Positions 1-12,307 of a stretch of DNA of 64,000 nucleotides are shown one piece after another. The position numbers and the translations under genes are program-made. The stretch covers positions 868,001-932,000 of the forward strand of contig JAJTUP010000005.1 in NCBI GenBank assembly GCA_021399435.1, written 5' to 3'. Within the stretch, counting starts at the first letter, position 1; each line of letters opens with the position of its first letter. The notes under the pieces are model-generated. The model was not told the origin of the DNA. It made no database searches and saw only the letters and a list, made by a program, of their open reading frames with translations. This stretch comes from Diaporthe sp. PMI_573. Lineage: Eukaryota > Ascomycota > Sordariomycetes > Diaporthales > Diaporthaceae.

Positions 1-742
1 ATGCTATCCCTATCCCGTCCGCTCATTCATCCATCCTGCCCATCCATCCGTCCATCCACCCACCCACCACCCACCCAAACCAACACCATCATCCATGGAC
101 CGACCCATGGGACCATGATGCATCCTTACCCTTACCAGGCTTACAGCACGGTACATCCAAGTACCCGGTTGCCAGACAGCCAGAGTGCCGCGCCCCCGCC
201 GCCGTGTGGAACCCTTCCGTCTGTCTGTTGCCAAGTTGGAGAGAGGGCTTGCTTCCATTCCTTCCCCATTCCAACCCATACATGCCATGACCTGCCATGA
301 CCTACCGTGAACCGTACCTACCTAACCTAACCTGAATCTGAATCTGAATCCGACCCGGCAGCCTACCTGACTTGACCTGACGGCCCAGGCAGGAGGACCA
401 GGAACACATACCTTCCACCTTTCCACCTCTCCCACACACACAGCTCGTACGTAAGTAAACGGGGGACACCTCTCCAGGAATACATTACCATCCTTCCCGC
501 ACCTCTCTGCACTCCGCGTCACCGTCGACCATCCCTTTCCCTTTTCTACCTTGTCTTTGTCTCGACTCTGCCCTGTCTTGCCTGTCGGCGCTCCTCGTCT
601 CGTTTTCCCATTCCAATTCCGCCCTCGGGCCCGACCCGATAACCCCCACCCCGCCACTGCAGCAGGCTCACAGAAAAAAGGTACGGCTTTGATCCTGATG
701 TGCGCGCGGGCCTGCGTGTGTTTATGTTTGTGTCTTTGTGTA

Positions 743-764
743 TGTGTGTGTGTGTGTGTGTGTG
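743..764. repeat. TG dinucleotide microsatellite
   Basis: About eleven uninterrupted TG units, embedded in a longer TG-rich tract (about 715-768). It lies in non-coding sequence upstream of the Zn2Cys6 regulator. Confidence 0.9.
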
Positions 765-1053
765 CGTGCCTACTCGTCAGCGTTGCCCGCCACATGTACG
801 CGACTGGACTCGAGCTTGACTCGATCTCCATCACATACGATGCTCACTTGCCTGATGACGACTTGACACGGGAACTTCAGAGTCTCTCCTTGTCTTTGTT
901 CCTCTACCGTTCCTTGCCACTCCTCACCCAACATCCTCCCCTCCTCCTCTCCTGCCCCCCCCCCAAACCAACCAACCAACCAACCAACTGAGTAAGAGGG
1001 CAGCTCACTCTGCTGCACTTGGCTCTTTGCTGACAGTTGGCTGCAAACGTTAC

Positions 1054-1085
1054 TTGCCCCTTTGCCCCTTTGCCCCTTTGCCCCT
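1054..1085. repeat. 8-bp tandem repeat (TTTGCCCC type)
   Basis: About four head-to-tail copies of an 8-bp unit in non-coding sequence, with the last copy diverging after TGCCCCT. Confidence 0.85.
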
Positions 1086-2367
1086 ACAGACTCGCCTCTT
1101 CTTTCTTTTTCTTTCTTTTTCTCTAGCTCCCTCCGTCTGCCCGTTTTGTTGTTGTGCCATGATATCATCCATGACCGTGGCGTTCCCGCAACGAGTTGAG
1201 CAAGTGGGCACACTGAGCTTGTAGGCTGACATTCCTCGAGGGGCGGCAGGAGATCTAGAAGATTGGAGAGCACGGTCCGGAATTGGGCATTGGAACGAAC
1301 GGAACTTGCACTCGGCTCGGCCCAGCTCATTCGCGGCGAGGCCTTCATGAAGGTTGGCGAGTTCGAGTTCGAGAAAGGCGAAACGAACGAACGGAGCACG
1401 GCCAGAAACGGTGCACACCCTAAGGGCGACCACCCGTCCCGCCCATGGTGCCTTGGTGTCTTGGGGCTTTTTCCTTTTGAGATTGACGAGACCTGCCAGC
1501 GAGATCAGGACCTGATCTAGTAACCTTCCGGGCTGTCCCGCTAAGTACTTGCCGTTCCAAAACCACCCACCCGGGCAGGCAGAGGAAGGGGGTACTGGGC
1601 CGTACTGTGCTGTGCCGTACCGTACCGCACCCGCACCGTACCGCACCGTACCGTGCCTGCAGACTGGCAAGACCTGCAACCGCGACTTGCTTGCTGGTGC
1701 TCCTGGCTGCTACTTTCAAGACTGCGACGAGGCCTGGCGAGGGAGTTTCCGACTATAAGGAAGGGTGTTCCCGCCCCGAATCCGCCCAAGGGAAACTTCT
1801 CCACACTTTGGGAATTTTGCATCGGCCCCCTTCCAAACTTTGCCAAATTACATTGCTTGCAGCGACCCCAAGGCGATAACGAGAAAACCCTCTGTTTTCT
1901 TTCCTTTGCGACACCTCGTCCTCGACACGACTCCGCGCAACGCACACACCACATACCACTCACCCACATAGACACACCCACACACCCACACCCACATCCA
2001 CCAGCGCAACACCACCCCATCCACGGCCCTCAATTGACTGCAGTTCCCAATCGTACTGGATCACGCCCACTCAGCCCCGGTGCATGCAGCATCACCTCGA
2101 GTTGTGCGACCAGGTGTGGTATTCAACTCCACTCACCACGACTAGTATACCTATTACTTCTACCGCTGCGACTACAGCCGCCAGCCAGGTCGTTTGATTG
2201 ACACGGCCGCAGCGGCCACGCCACTGTCGCAGAGCAGCTGCCTCTAGAGTCACTTTTTGGGAGACGTAAAAAAAAACTAAGACTCCAGACCACCCTCCTG
2301 CAAACTTCTCGTTCGACTTGTTCGAGCCGTGGTCAGGCTGGCGCCGAGCACAGTCCGCCAGTTTAGG

Positions 2368-3648
2368 ATGTCAGATCAGGATGGCGGCAGGGGCCATCCC
2401 GCCCGAGAAGCCCAAGAGTCCGCCTATCCACCGCCTCCTGGCGAAGAAGACGATCGCTCAAGGGCATCCTACCACCACTTGCCTCCTCCTCCTCAAGCGA
2501 CCGTGACTCTTCCGCCAATCCATGACGCTCATCCGGCTTATGGTGCGAGTCGCTACCCACCACCCCCGGATCCCAGGACGCGCGGGACCTACTCTGCTTC
2601 CCCCACTGGTGGCCCAAACGGCTATCCCGCTCCTCCTGGCGGTTTGTATAACTTGCCTCCCGTTCAGGCGCCACAGGACCAGCGACACTATGGGGTTGAG
2701 CCACGCGACTACTATTCGCGCGGCGGATCCTTTCCGCCCCATCCTCAACCCGAACCTTACAACTATGGCGGCTACCGACCGCCTTCCGGGCCTCCTTACG
2801 GTGCCTACCCTCCTGAGTACGCGCGCGGTCCAGGTGGCGCCGCGCAACAGGCGGCGCCGCGCCAGAGGACTTCGATAGCATGTCGTTACTGCCGCAAACG
2901 CAAAGTCAGTAGCGAATTTCTCCTGCGGCATGAAAAGTACTCTGAGTGCGTTCGTTGATGTTTACTGACCTCTGGGCGCATCTAGATTCGTTGCAGTGGT
3001 TACAGCCAGACGCCTGATGGAAAATGTACGAACTGCAGAAAAACGGGCAATGAATGCATTTTTCAGCCTGTTTCCTCATCCTCGACCACTGCTTTCGTCC
3101 CTGTGTCGGCTGTGCCCGGCGGCGTGCCCCCGGGGACACCTTTGTTCGGCGCCTTTGGACAGCCGTTGCCGCAGGGAGGAGGACAACCAGGACAGCATGG
3201 AGGGGCGCCTCAGCCACCCGCCGGTGGCTCGCAGCAGCCGTACCCTCCTTCGGAAAATTACGCACTACCCTCGCCCACGGGCTCTTACTACCCCCCGCCT
3301 CCGGAAGACAGAAGCGGAGTCCCTCAGCGACGGTTGCACGAAGAAGAGCACGGGCAGCGCCTGCCCCCGCCGCATGTCTACGGTGAACCAGACCCGCGAA
3401 GGCGCTCTCCTGCATCCTCTGCGCCGGGCGGCACTCCCCCGCAATACGAGTACCCACCGCCAGACAGAACCTCTACTCCTAGCCAGCGCCGAGAGAGTCC
3501 TAACGCGTCTCAGTCTGGGCAGCAAGGAGGCAGTGTTATGGCGTTGAGCAGCTTGATGGAGCACCCACCTCCACGGCCCCCGCCAAGCGCAGACTCGAGC
3601 CGCGATATCGATCAGAATATGCTCGGACGCCTGAACCGACGGACCTAG
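2368..3648 (+). CDS. Short Zn2Cys6 (Gal4-type) transcription regulator
   Basis: Probable nuclear DNA-binding protein of 399 residues. The model is join(2368..2904, 2986..3648). The 81-nt intron has a GTCAGT donor, a TACTGAC branch site and a TAG acceptor. The spliced product shows a full binuclear cluster: C172-x2-C175-x6-C182-x10-C193-x2-C196-x6-C203, with basic residues RKRK after the second Cys. The first ~165 residues are rich in Pro, Tyr and Gly, and the segment after the cluster is Pro/Ser/Gln-rich and probably disordered. No fungal-specific middle domain (PF04082 type) follows, so it is much shorter than typical family members. The C-terminus (DIDQNMLGRLNRRT) looks like a conserved tail, so truncation is unlikely. 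ATG 2368 was chosen because upstream in-frame codons look like leader sequence. Target genes are unknown. Confidence 0.85.
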
Positions 3649-6087
3649 GAGGATTGGGAGGCCTGAGGACAATTGGTCATGGCGCGGAACCACCCGACAG
3701 CCATGCGAAGGTGACACTCGGGAATCAGGACTCGGCCCGTGACGAATCACGAAAGTATACGCCTTTGCGTGACAACGAGCTGGCCCACAGCGCCCCCACG
3801 TGACAGTAGTCAGGCCTATGGACGGCATCGATAGATCTCTGCTGGACAGTCTTGATCCGTCCGTTTGTGAAGCACGCGTTTTCTTAAATCTTTCGACTTT
3901 CCAGCATCCTCACACTCATCGACAACTCGGTTTGCTTTTCTCGAACTACTATGATACCCCCCGATTGTTTGGAAGATTGTCTGCCATGGATTGACTTGGC
4001 TGCTCGGGCATGGATGGGTAATTTGGAAGTTGGACGGGATGCCGCGTTTACTCGTTGGGACGAGGCGAGAGAGAAGACGAAAGGGGATTACAGGAAATCA
4101 GGAATTCAAACACAGGCCCAACTATTGCATGTCTTGAAGAGCAAAAATGTCACCAAACAAAAGGGTTGTTGCCAGCGACAGAGGCGGCGGGGCGGAGGAG
4201 GTCTCGCACGATTTTTTTTGGCAGCTGCTGCGGGCGGGCATTCCGCAATTAGATGATCTCCTCGGTTTGGCGACAAACATTCCCGACAGCTGGCCCTCTG
4301 CTTTTTTCCCTCCTTATCTACTCTGCTTATTTCTGCAGCAAGGAAACATAGTAATGCCGGGCGGGGATTCCTCTTTTCTTTTGCTTTCATCATTATTTTT
4401 TTGTACCTCTCATGCATCTGTCTTGGCATTTTGTTTCTTCGTGCCTCACGTACAGAGGCGGGAGCACCACAGCAAATTTGGAGGGGTTGAAAGAAGGATT
4501 GCCTCACGGCAGAAGAGAAGGCTGCAAACAAGTCATGCTTTTGTTTTTCCAACTTGCGTTCTGTTCTGTCTTCTTGACGATTACGCTATTTCCCGCTGCC
4601 CTTTTACTTTTTTTGGTCATGTCCTGTTCATGCACAAAAAAAATTGTTGATTCTTCGTTGCCCTTTGTACAAACCATCCCCCTCTTCCACCACGGCATCT
4701 TATCATCTTGTCTAGCCTGGCCTACCTGCAAGCTTTGTTCTGGCGGGGAACGGGGAGGGAGGGAGAGGGGGAAGAGGTCGGGCAAACCAAAGACGTTGCG
4801 TCGGAAGAGTTCTGCGAGGAACGAACGAAAAAAAAAAAAAAAATGACAAATATACATGATATTGCTTTGGTCCGATCATGAAGACCATCGACAACCAAAA
4901 CACACAAACTCTGCCGTTCCTTGTCCCCATCTCTCTGCCGTGCCTATGCTATTGCCGCTTGACTGGCCCTCGTCCCGTCATCGTCGAGCCATCCCACCTC
5001 CCCACGATCCGAGACCCGAGGTGTGGAACTTAACCCCAGCCAACCGATGTGACTTTGTTTCAAGAAAAGGCCCTGACTGACTGCCTTGACGGGAGGCCAG
5101 GCGGGAAAGAAAACATAGTTTAGACTACAAAGGGCACTAGGCGGGAAAGATGCTCTCGTGTGATGGCATCCATCACTTGCGTCGTTCCCGCCGTGTGAAT
5201 TTCGTCTCTCAGGAGAGACGAAACGCCGAATACCCAGAAAGCAAGAATGTGTCCCGCAGGCGCCGCCCCCCACAAACCTTGAGAAACCCGTTCTCTAACC
5301 AAGGATTGCCTACTGGGTAATGTTACAACGGCGGGGCGGGCAGCTTGCCTTACCCTTTCCCCTCCCCTCCCCTCGTGGGATGGTGGCCTGACAGGACACA
5401 GGCAGAATCGATAGAACGGGGGCGGGCAGCAGAAAGTCAAAGAAAGGACGACGGCATGGCGCGCGTGTTGGGCTGCAGTAGCCTCCCTCCTAGGATGCTA
5501 GCTGCGTGTTCCTCCCTTTCCCAGCTTCCAATGACCCCCCTCCACCCCCGGGCCCGTCTGACGCGCCCAGGCGGTCCAGAGGGGTTGTTTTCTGTGGAGC
5601 TGGGCCCGCGGCGAGATAGGCTTCGCGATGAGGGGTCCGGTTACTCATCCTTCAAGGCCTTTTTTTTTTGGTGTGCTGCTGGGGTGTTGGGTGTTGGCTG
5701 CAAGTCTGAGCGCACACTGTGCTAGTTAGGTATGGCTGGGCCTTCCGCTGGGCCTGGCAGGGTCGGGGGGAGAGAGAACTGAGCAGAGCAAGGAGTGTTC
5801 GGCCGCCCCCAACGTGCGTGCGCGCATTGGCTGGTTGCGGGTCTGCCCTTGCAGTGGACTGGCCCAGGCATGGGTGTGGCATTGACGGGCCTCGCTGTCA
5901 GCCACGAGGTTCTTGTCGCTGGGATTCGGGGGGTTCGGGCAGATGTCTGTTACGCCGGAAGGACTGGGTCGTGGGGATAATCTCCGGTGTCGAACCGTAT
6001 CTGCTGGTCATTATTAGGCACTGGCTGATCGCCCACTGCCGGGTGGACTTGCGAACTGGTTGGTTAAAAGTGGGAACGGATGGACGT

Positions 6088-6119
6088 GTTCGTTAGTTCG
6101 TTAGTTAGTTCGTTCGTTC
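6088..6119. repeat. GTTCGTTA-type tandem repeat
   Basis: Imperfect repetition of GTTCGTTA and GTTC/GTTA units in non-coding DNA. Confidence 0.75.
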
Positions 6120-6835
6120 ACAGCCCAGTTGCAACTTTCACCTCCAAGGTTGTCCTGGATGGCACTCTGCTCGCTCAGTTCCCGAACAAGTGATGACCAT
6201 AACCATCACCGGCGGCCCCTCTATTCACACAAAGAGCCCAGAGGCCTGAGTCCCCCGTTGGAGACCATCGCGTAGAGCTTGCTCAGGAGAGGGCCTCGCA
6301 GCAGCGGGCATCCTTGCTCGGCAGCAGGAGCGTGAGTAACGGGCCCGGGCAGGCCAACGAATGACTTACATTTGATTTTTTGGCGCCGGCAGAATTGTGG
6401 GAACACGCTGGGCGTACCGACGCACTCACTCAGATAAAGAGACACACACAGAGAGAGAGACAGAGTTCGTCTAGGCTCTCGTGGGGTTTGAATACATACA
6501 TTACATACATACACGTAATATTGCTGCAGTGGCCACGGGGGTCGCATGGTGGATCGGGTGGGCAATTGCTGCGAGATGATGGATCTTGATCGGGGAGGGG
6601 ACCGATCACGGTGTCCCCCCTCGGTCGAGCGTATGCCTTGATGTCGTGTCATGTTGTACTGATACGGGGGAGGGGAGGTGGGAGAGGTTCAAGAGGTGCA
6701 GACGGGATGGCTGGTCGACCTTCCGCGGGGGGCTTTCTCCGTCGAGAGCAAGATCAGTCGTTAGTCTGTGGCAGTCGCGGTGTCAGGGAAGTGAGAGGGA
6801 AGTGAGTGGCATTCGGCCTCGTTCCAAAAATGAAT

Positions 6836-6868
6836 ACCACGCACACCACGCACACCACGCACACCACC
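6836..6868. repeat. 9-bp tandem repeat (ACCACGCAC)x3
   Basis: Three perfect 9-bp units followed by a partial fourth copy, in non-coding DNA. Confidence 0.85.
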
Positions 6869-9800
6869 TAATTCTTTTCTTCCTTCCTCGTTCTCTCCTC
6901 TTCTAACCCTTTTCCCCTCTCTGCATGCATACACTTTCCAATGTTATCACAGAATAGGACCCCCACGATGTACACTTAGGTACTTGGGTATCCTCGTAGG
7001 CACGTAACATCTGCAGAGCCTTCGCCCCAAGGGCCAGCCTGGGCAACTGCCAACGGAACATGGCCTCTAGCAGCAGTACACAGTAGCTGCCAACCTTCCT
7101 TCCTCTTGTAGACGGAAGCTACTGCGGGATTGTTCAGTTGACGGCGGGAGCAGCCATGGGTCCATTGGTTCCTGCCCTGCTGGTTGGCCCTCGGCCCCCT
7201 CAGGCTGACCTGTCTCAGCTCCAAGGCTCCGTTTCGTTTCTGTAGGTAGGCGCAGATACGGCCGCGGCTGGTGCGCACCTGCCGTGCTCCCCTTCCTTGT
7301 CCCTGGCCGTTGAGACTTGCCGTCCACACAGACCGACGGGTAGACCTTGCGCCTAAACCACCAACGCTTCTGCTCATGTTTGCCTAGACAACATCTGGGT
7401 TTCTCTGCTCGAGTTCGTTTGTGGGTATCAAGCGGCACATTCCTCATTAATGTACATTTCTATTGAGGCTACCTAGACTTGATCCGTTTCCCAGTCCTGA
7501 TCCCAGACGTGATCCTCAGCAGCCGAAGACCGATCGCTGCTAAAAGCCCATCACGCTCATCAAAGCATCAAAGCATCAAAGCAGCCATCAACGGTACCGG
7601 TACAGTCACAGTCGTCAAGTTTTGGTACGGTCATTTCCGTTGTCACAATCCACATCCAAGCTGATGACAGCTGATGACAACTTCTGGTGACATTGAGCGA
7701 GGGGTGCTCGACATACCAGCAGCGGGCCAAGTCACTGACCAAACTTCGGTCAGGAAACGCCGCCGCTAGAAACACGCTGGGCTGCCTTGACCAGGTCTCC
7801 GACCCAAGTTTGGTCACCACGCTTCATCCCGTTGCCGGTCTGGGCGTTGGGAAGCCCCTATTCCGCCTGGAGTTGGGCACCGCCCATCGTTATCGTTGTC
7901 CGACTAGCGGACCGAACCCAAGTGAATCGGCACGATCGGCCATGACTGGCAAGACTGGGTCGGCTACTCGCGCATTGTGAAGAGGGCAAGCACTAACTCG
8001 GAGTCTCCGTTCGTCTACCACGCTGAATGACGCCACACGTCACATGCACCAAGGGACTGTGCCGTTGTACAGGCGGGATATCCCAGCTTAACGCTTGCGA
8101 CACGGCCCGGTCTTGGAGCTACCAAGCTAACAGCCGCACAGGGAGATTTGCCCGGAGCTGTACCAGCGAACCAGGAGACAAGACTCCCACGGTGCGCGAA
8201 CATGTGGTTGGCCGAGACGATGGCGGTGGATCAGGAGGGTTTGGAGAGAAAAGAAGATCGAGCCTGGTGGCTGCCCATACGCGAGGCCACAAGTCGGGAC
8301 TGTTCTTCAGACCATCGGCTGAGCGCCAGGAGACTGCGCAAGGCCGAGCCATCCACGTTTGACCTGGCCCTGTGGGAGGTAGAGTCTAGCATGCGCGCTA
8401 CCCCCAAGAGAATAGCCTTTCCCAGTCCTGGTGTTCCTTGCTCCTAGCTTAACGTGTGAACCCGACCAAGACACCCATGACCTGCTGCCGCGATCCCCAT
8501 GGAAGGCTGCAGACCCCTCTCCCCGGCGAGTTAGCCAGCGGCTGCGCATGGTTACAGTTAGAGGGACATGCCGAGGGCTCTAGTGCGCAGTGCGCAGTGC
8601 TTCGGAGCGTTGCACGAATCCAGCACTGACCAGTCGCGACGAGAGTTTGGTTCTCGTGTTGGACCCGGCTCGCCTGTACTGAGGGGCCGGATCCTGATTT
8701 CGCGTCCAGTTCTGCATCCTCTGATCATCTGCGCCTCGCGAGGCAACCGACCGACTGCCAGATGTGGCTCTCAGACTGACCGCCTGCGTCACGGGGCCAC
8801 GACTCGTCCCGCTCTCGCTCGCGCGGCCTGGACACGGAGGTGTAGCTTGCTTCCGGAGCAGCTGCATGCGGGTCATGTGCCTACCATTCTGCTGCAAATA
8901 GCCGCATGCATGCAGAGCAACTGCAAGCTACGCACTCGGCACCTGTTGTATTGGTTGGACTGGCTGACGCAAGGAACAGTTGCCCACGATGCTGCAGGCT
9001 CCCAAGACCGAAGAGACATGGGCCTTGCCTTTCGAAAGCGTACGACCGCATCCCGAGCGTCCGAGCTTGTTAAAATCACGCCCTGTCATCCTTTCCTCGC
9101 GGATTAGATGAAGGGTGCGAGAATGGGACTCTGCAGCCTTGTCCGTCCGCGGGACTCAGCCTTGTCCACAAGCTCCCCCGTGCCAGCACGATCCGGCGAC
9201 ACTCAATGATACAGACAGAAACGACCAAGCAGACGCCGCGCCTTGTCTCAGTTGCCGTGGTTCGCGTCCAATATGTTGCGCAGCAAGTGGATGTTTGGTA
9301 CCGCGTGCACAAGTCTAGAAGTCTGGAACTCTTCGTGGCGCAGACCACTGTTGACTGTGCTTGAGTTCGAGGGACAGGACGGGCGTGGAAAAGCGGCAGT
9401 TGACTTGGTTAGCCTCGCGCTGGAATTTCGCTCCACCTTCTAGGTCGCTAATTAGTGGGTTACAAACCCCTGGGGTGACCTGCGTGTGCACCTGGTCGAG
9501 TGGTGGATCCCAAAAGCAGGCTCGAGATCTTACGCAGAGAAAATACCGGATACTTCGCTAATCATTCTACAGGGCTGCCTCCGGGCTCGTCATGGAGGCT
9601 GGATCTATTCCCGTGGATCGTGTGGCGCCAGGTTGGGCAGCTTCTGGCACTCGTCGACGCAAAAGATGCACCAGGTACTTCACACCACGGATTGAACCAC
9701 CCTTGATGACTCGGGTTACCTGGGATTTCCCAAACAAATGTATTCTGACGAAACCCAAAGCTGCAGATGCCTTTGAGCACCATTCGATCGAACCGTTCCT

Positions 9801-12284
9801 TGCAAGATTTACGTGCGAAGCCGAAGATTTTTGCGACGATGCAGTGACCGAGGCCTACACGAAAAACAAAATCGACTGCAATGCTCACGGCCAGTCCAGA
9901 GACCCTCATGGAAAGATAACATTTGATACTCCAACGGCAGTTCTCCCAACGGGAAGACCGAGGTCTTGGAGGCGTTGACACTGCTCGCGCCGGGCAGACG
10001 AACGATGTCGACCAGTCTTCTGATCAGACGCAGGAACTATAAACCCAGGCGCTCTATTGGATCAATCCTACACGAGGAAACTGCACGAGACCATTGGCCC
10101 ACTTGCGTAATTCCAGGCTTGGACCGCCAACACTGAAATCCTTGGACAGACGATTGAGGCAATCCGCCCCGTCATTATATACCTGAGGACTGCACACCAT
10201 CTATCAATGCCTGACGAGTTGCAAAGACTCAAGGAGAGTCTAGCACACTTTTTGGAATGACTATAAGTCTAAATTGACAGCAATATAGTCGGGAACCGGT
10301 CGGGTCTCGTCTATGCGACCGGGTGGAGACTTTGGCACCTTGGGTTGCAAAGAGCATTTCGCTACACCGCTCTGTGGCCCTCGCTACTTGCAAAGACTCT
10401 GGAAAGAGACCGAAGAGTCTCAAGCTTGGACTATAGTCCCTTTTTACTAGTTCGCAGATTCGAAAAGCTTACTACCTGCGTACCGGCACTGCGGCACCGC
10501 ACGAAGTTTCATCCGAGACCTCAGACCTCAAGCGAGGAGCCTATCTACACCGGTCACGCTTTGTCAAACTGGGTCCTGTGAGGGAAGCGAGGCCACCACG
10601 AGCCAGAGAGACTCCATCAAGTTGTTGAGTCTCAAACCTAGTTTTTGTGGGACCAAATAGTGTGTTTACTTGTTGTAGTGGCTCCTGAATCTGCCGGGTT
10701 GGAGAGCTCAGCTGACCACCACACCTTTTTTCCCCTGCACTTTGGCAATCCACCGCGCAGCATCGTGAAACATTTCGAGGCCAATCAGCGGCGGAGGCGT
10801 ATCCCATCCTGGAGCTTCGAAATGCCTCGCCTGGACAGAGCTGAGAACTCCGGGGGAGCAAGCTGCGTGGCCGGACGCCATGTTCATGCTGAATGCAAAC
10901 CGACCCACTGTTCTAGGCAAGCCTTGTCTATCTGGTACTGGATCAAGGAAGTACATCTCTTTTCGTGTCTGCTTGTACTTTTAGCTGTGAATCTGATATA
11001 CGGGCAGCTATAGCTCTCATTGGAGGCAGCGTCTCCTGCACTGCGTCTCAGGAGCCTCACTGTGTCAGCTCCTGACTCGGCCTCCCTGCAGTGGCGGTAC
11101 AGCGCAGCACATAGACCAGCTCCTCATCTGCTCGCCTGCTGGATCTGTTGGGACCCAGCAACAGGACTCCCCCAAAGCTCAATTCATGTCTTGGTTTGGA
11201 GCTGGCTGGAGCTGTGGACAAGTGCCCCCGTCTGGCCTGTGCGGAGAAGCGAGTGCGAAGTTTAAATGACGACAATTTGCCGTGACTGGTTCAGCGGAAC
11301 GGCACGCAGCGCGCGGGACAGTGGGAAATTCGAGAAGCAAAAAGAACACGCGCACAGAAGCGAGGGGGTGAAAAAGCAAGTTGGCGGTTCGTCACGCAAC
11401 AGGGGTTTTGCCGGCGGCTTTGAACCCATGGACCCATGCGCCCATGCCCGCCCACCCCCCTCATGGGAGATCCCGCGCGCATCGGTTCACATCCACTGGC
11501 TCATATGCAACGCAGGACAAATAATATCTTGGGAAGGACATGCCCTCCCCTTGCCTTCCCTTCCCTTCCCTTCCCTCCCCCCCTCTCTGTGGCCCCCATT
11601 CCCGTCCCGCTCGCCTGGGTCCCGCAAGGTCGGGGGTGTCGGGCAAGCCGTATCGTCGCTTGTCTCGGGACAAGGGGGGTTTTGGATGGATGGGGGAGCA
11701 AGCGGCGGCACGAGGGACGAAGAAAATCGAAGGAGCCACGTTGAACAGAGGTGGGGAGAGGGGGGGAGAGGGGCTGGGAGGACCGATCGGAGTGACGAGT
11801 CAGAAAGAAATTTCACTCTCTCCTCCTCTCTGCCCTGCTGTAGTGTGGTCTTTTTCGCATCTCGACGTGGGGCCCTCAGATGATTGCCCGTGGGATGCGC
11901 GCACGTATGTGTACTGTGCGGCACCAAGTTGTGCGGGTTGGGAATGTGCGGTAGATCTCACGTGGGCGGGCGGGCCTGGCCCTCACCCTTCAAACCCACC
12001 CCCCCTGCACTCCTCGTGTTTGGTTGCCGTTCTTTTTAATTTTCACCTGGTTTTTTTTTATGACCACGTTCCTTTTTTGCCCTCTCGTCTCTCGCGTGAT
12101 TGATTCGCACCGGCCCGATGATGCAAGCACATGCGGGTGTGGGGACCCTTGTTTTGTTGCTGGGAGGCCCGCACAGTGTCTCGGCTGCGTTGGGTGGTGG
12201 ATTCCCCCCCCCTGTGGGTTAGGTAGGGGACCTGGACTGTCAAGATGCCAACTGCGCTCGGTTGGCACGGAGTACAAAAATGTG

Positions 12285-12307
12285 GTGTGTGTGTGTGTGT
12301 GTGTGTG
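12285..12307. repeat. GT dinucleotide microsatellite
   Basis: About eleven GT units in non-coding DNA. Confidence 0.9.

Larger units (their letters stand above)
1..2367. other. Upstream/intergenic region of the Zn2Cys6 gene, no gene seen
   Basis: There is no supportable gene in this stretch. It is pyrimidine-rich and full of short tandem repeats, including a TG run near 743-764, a CCAA run near 967-988, TGCCCCTT-type repeats near 1054-1085 and GTACCGCACC-like repeats near 1610-1655. The open frames here are low in complexity and match no family I know. The part nearest the gene (about 1900-2367) is probably promoter and 5' leader of the regulator that starts at 2368. The far part may belong to a gene left of the window. 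Confidence 0.5.

Noticed and set aside
324..350. Telomere-like CTAACC/CTGAAT repeats
   Set aside because: Only two or three imperfect units in simple-repeat-rich DNA; no TTAGGG array.
9592..9978. 128-codon plus-strand open frame
   Set aside because: No recognisable motif and no supporting exon nearby; kept only as part of the gene desert.
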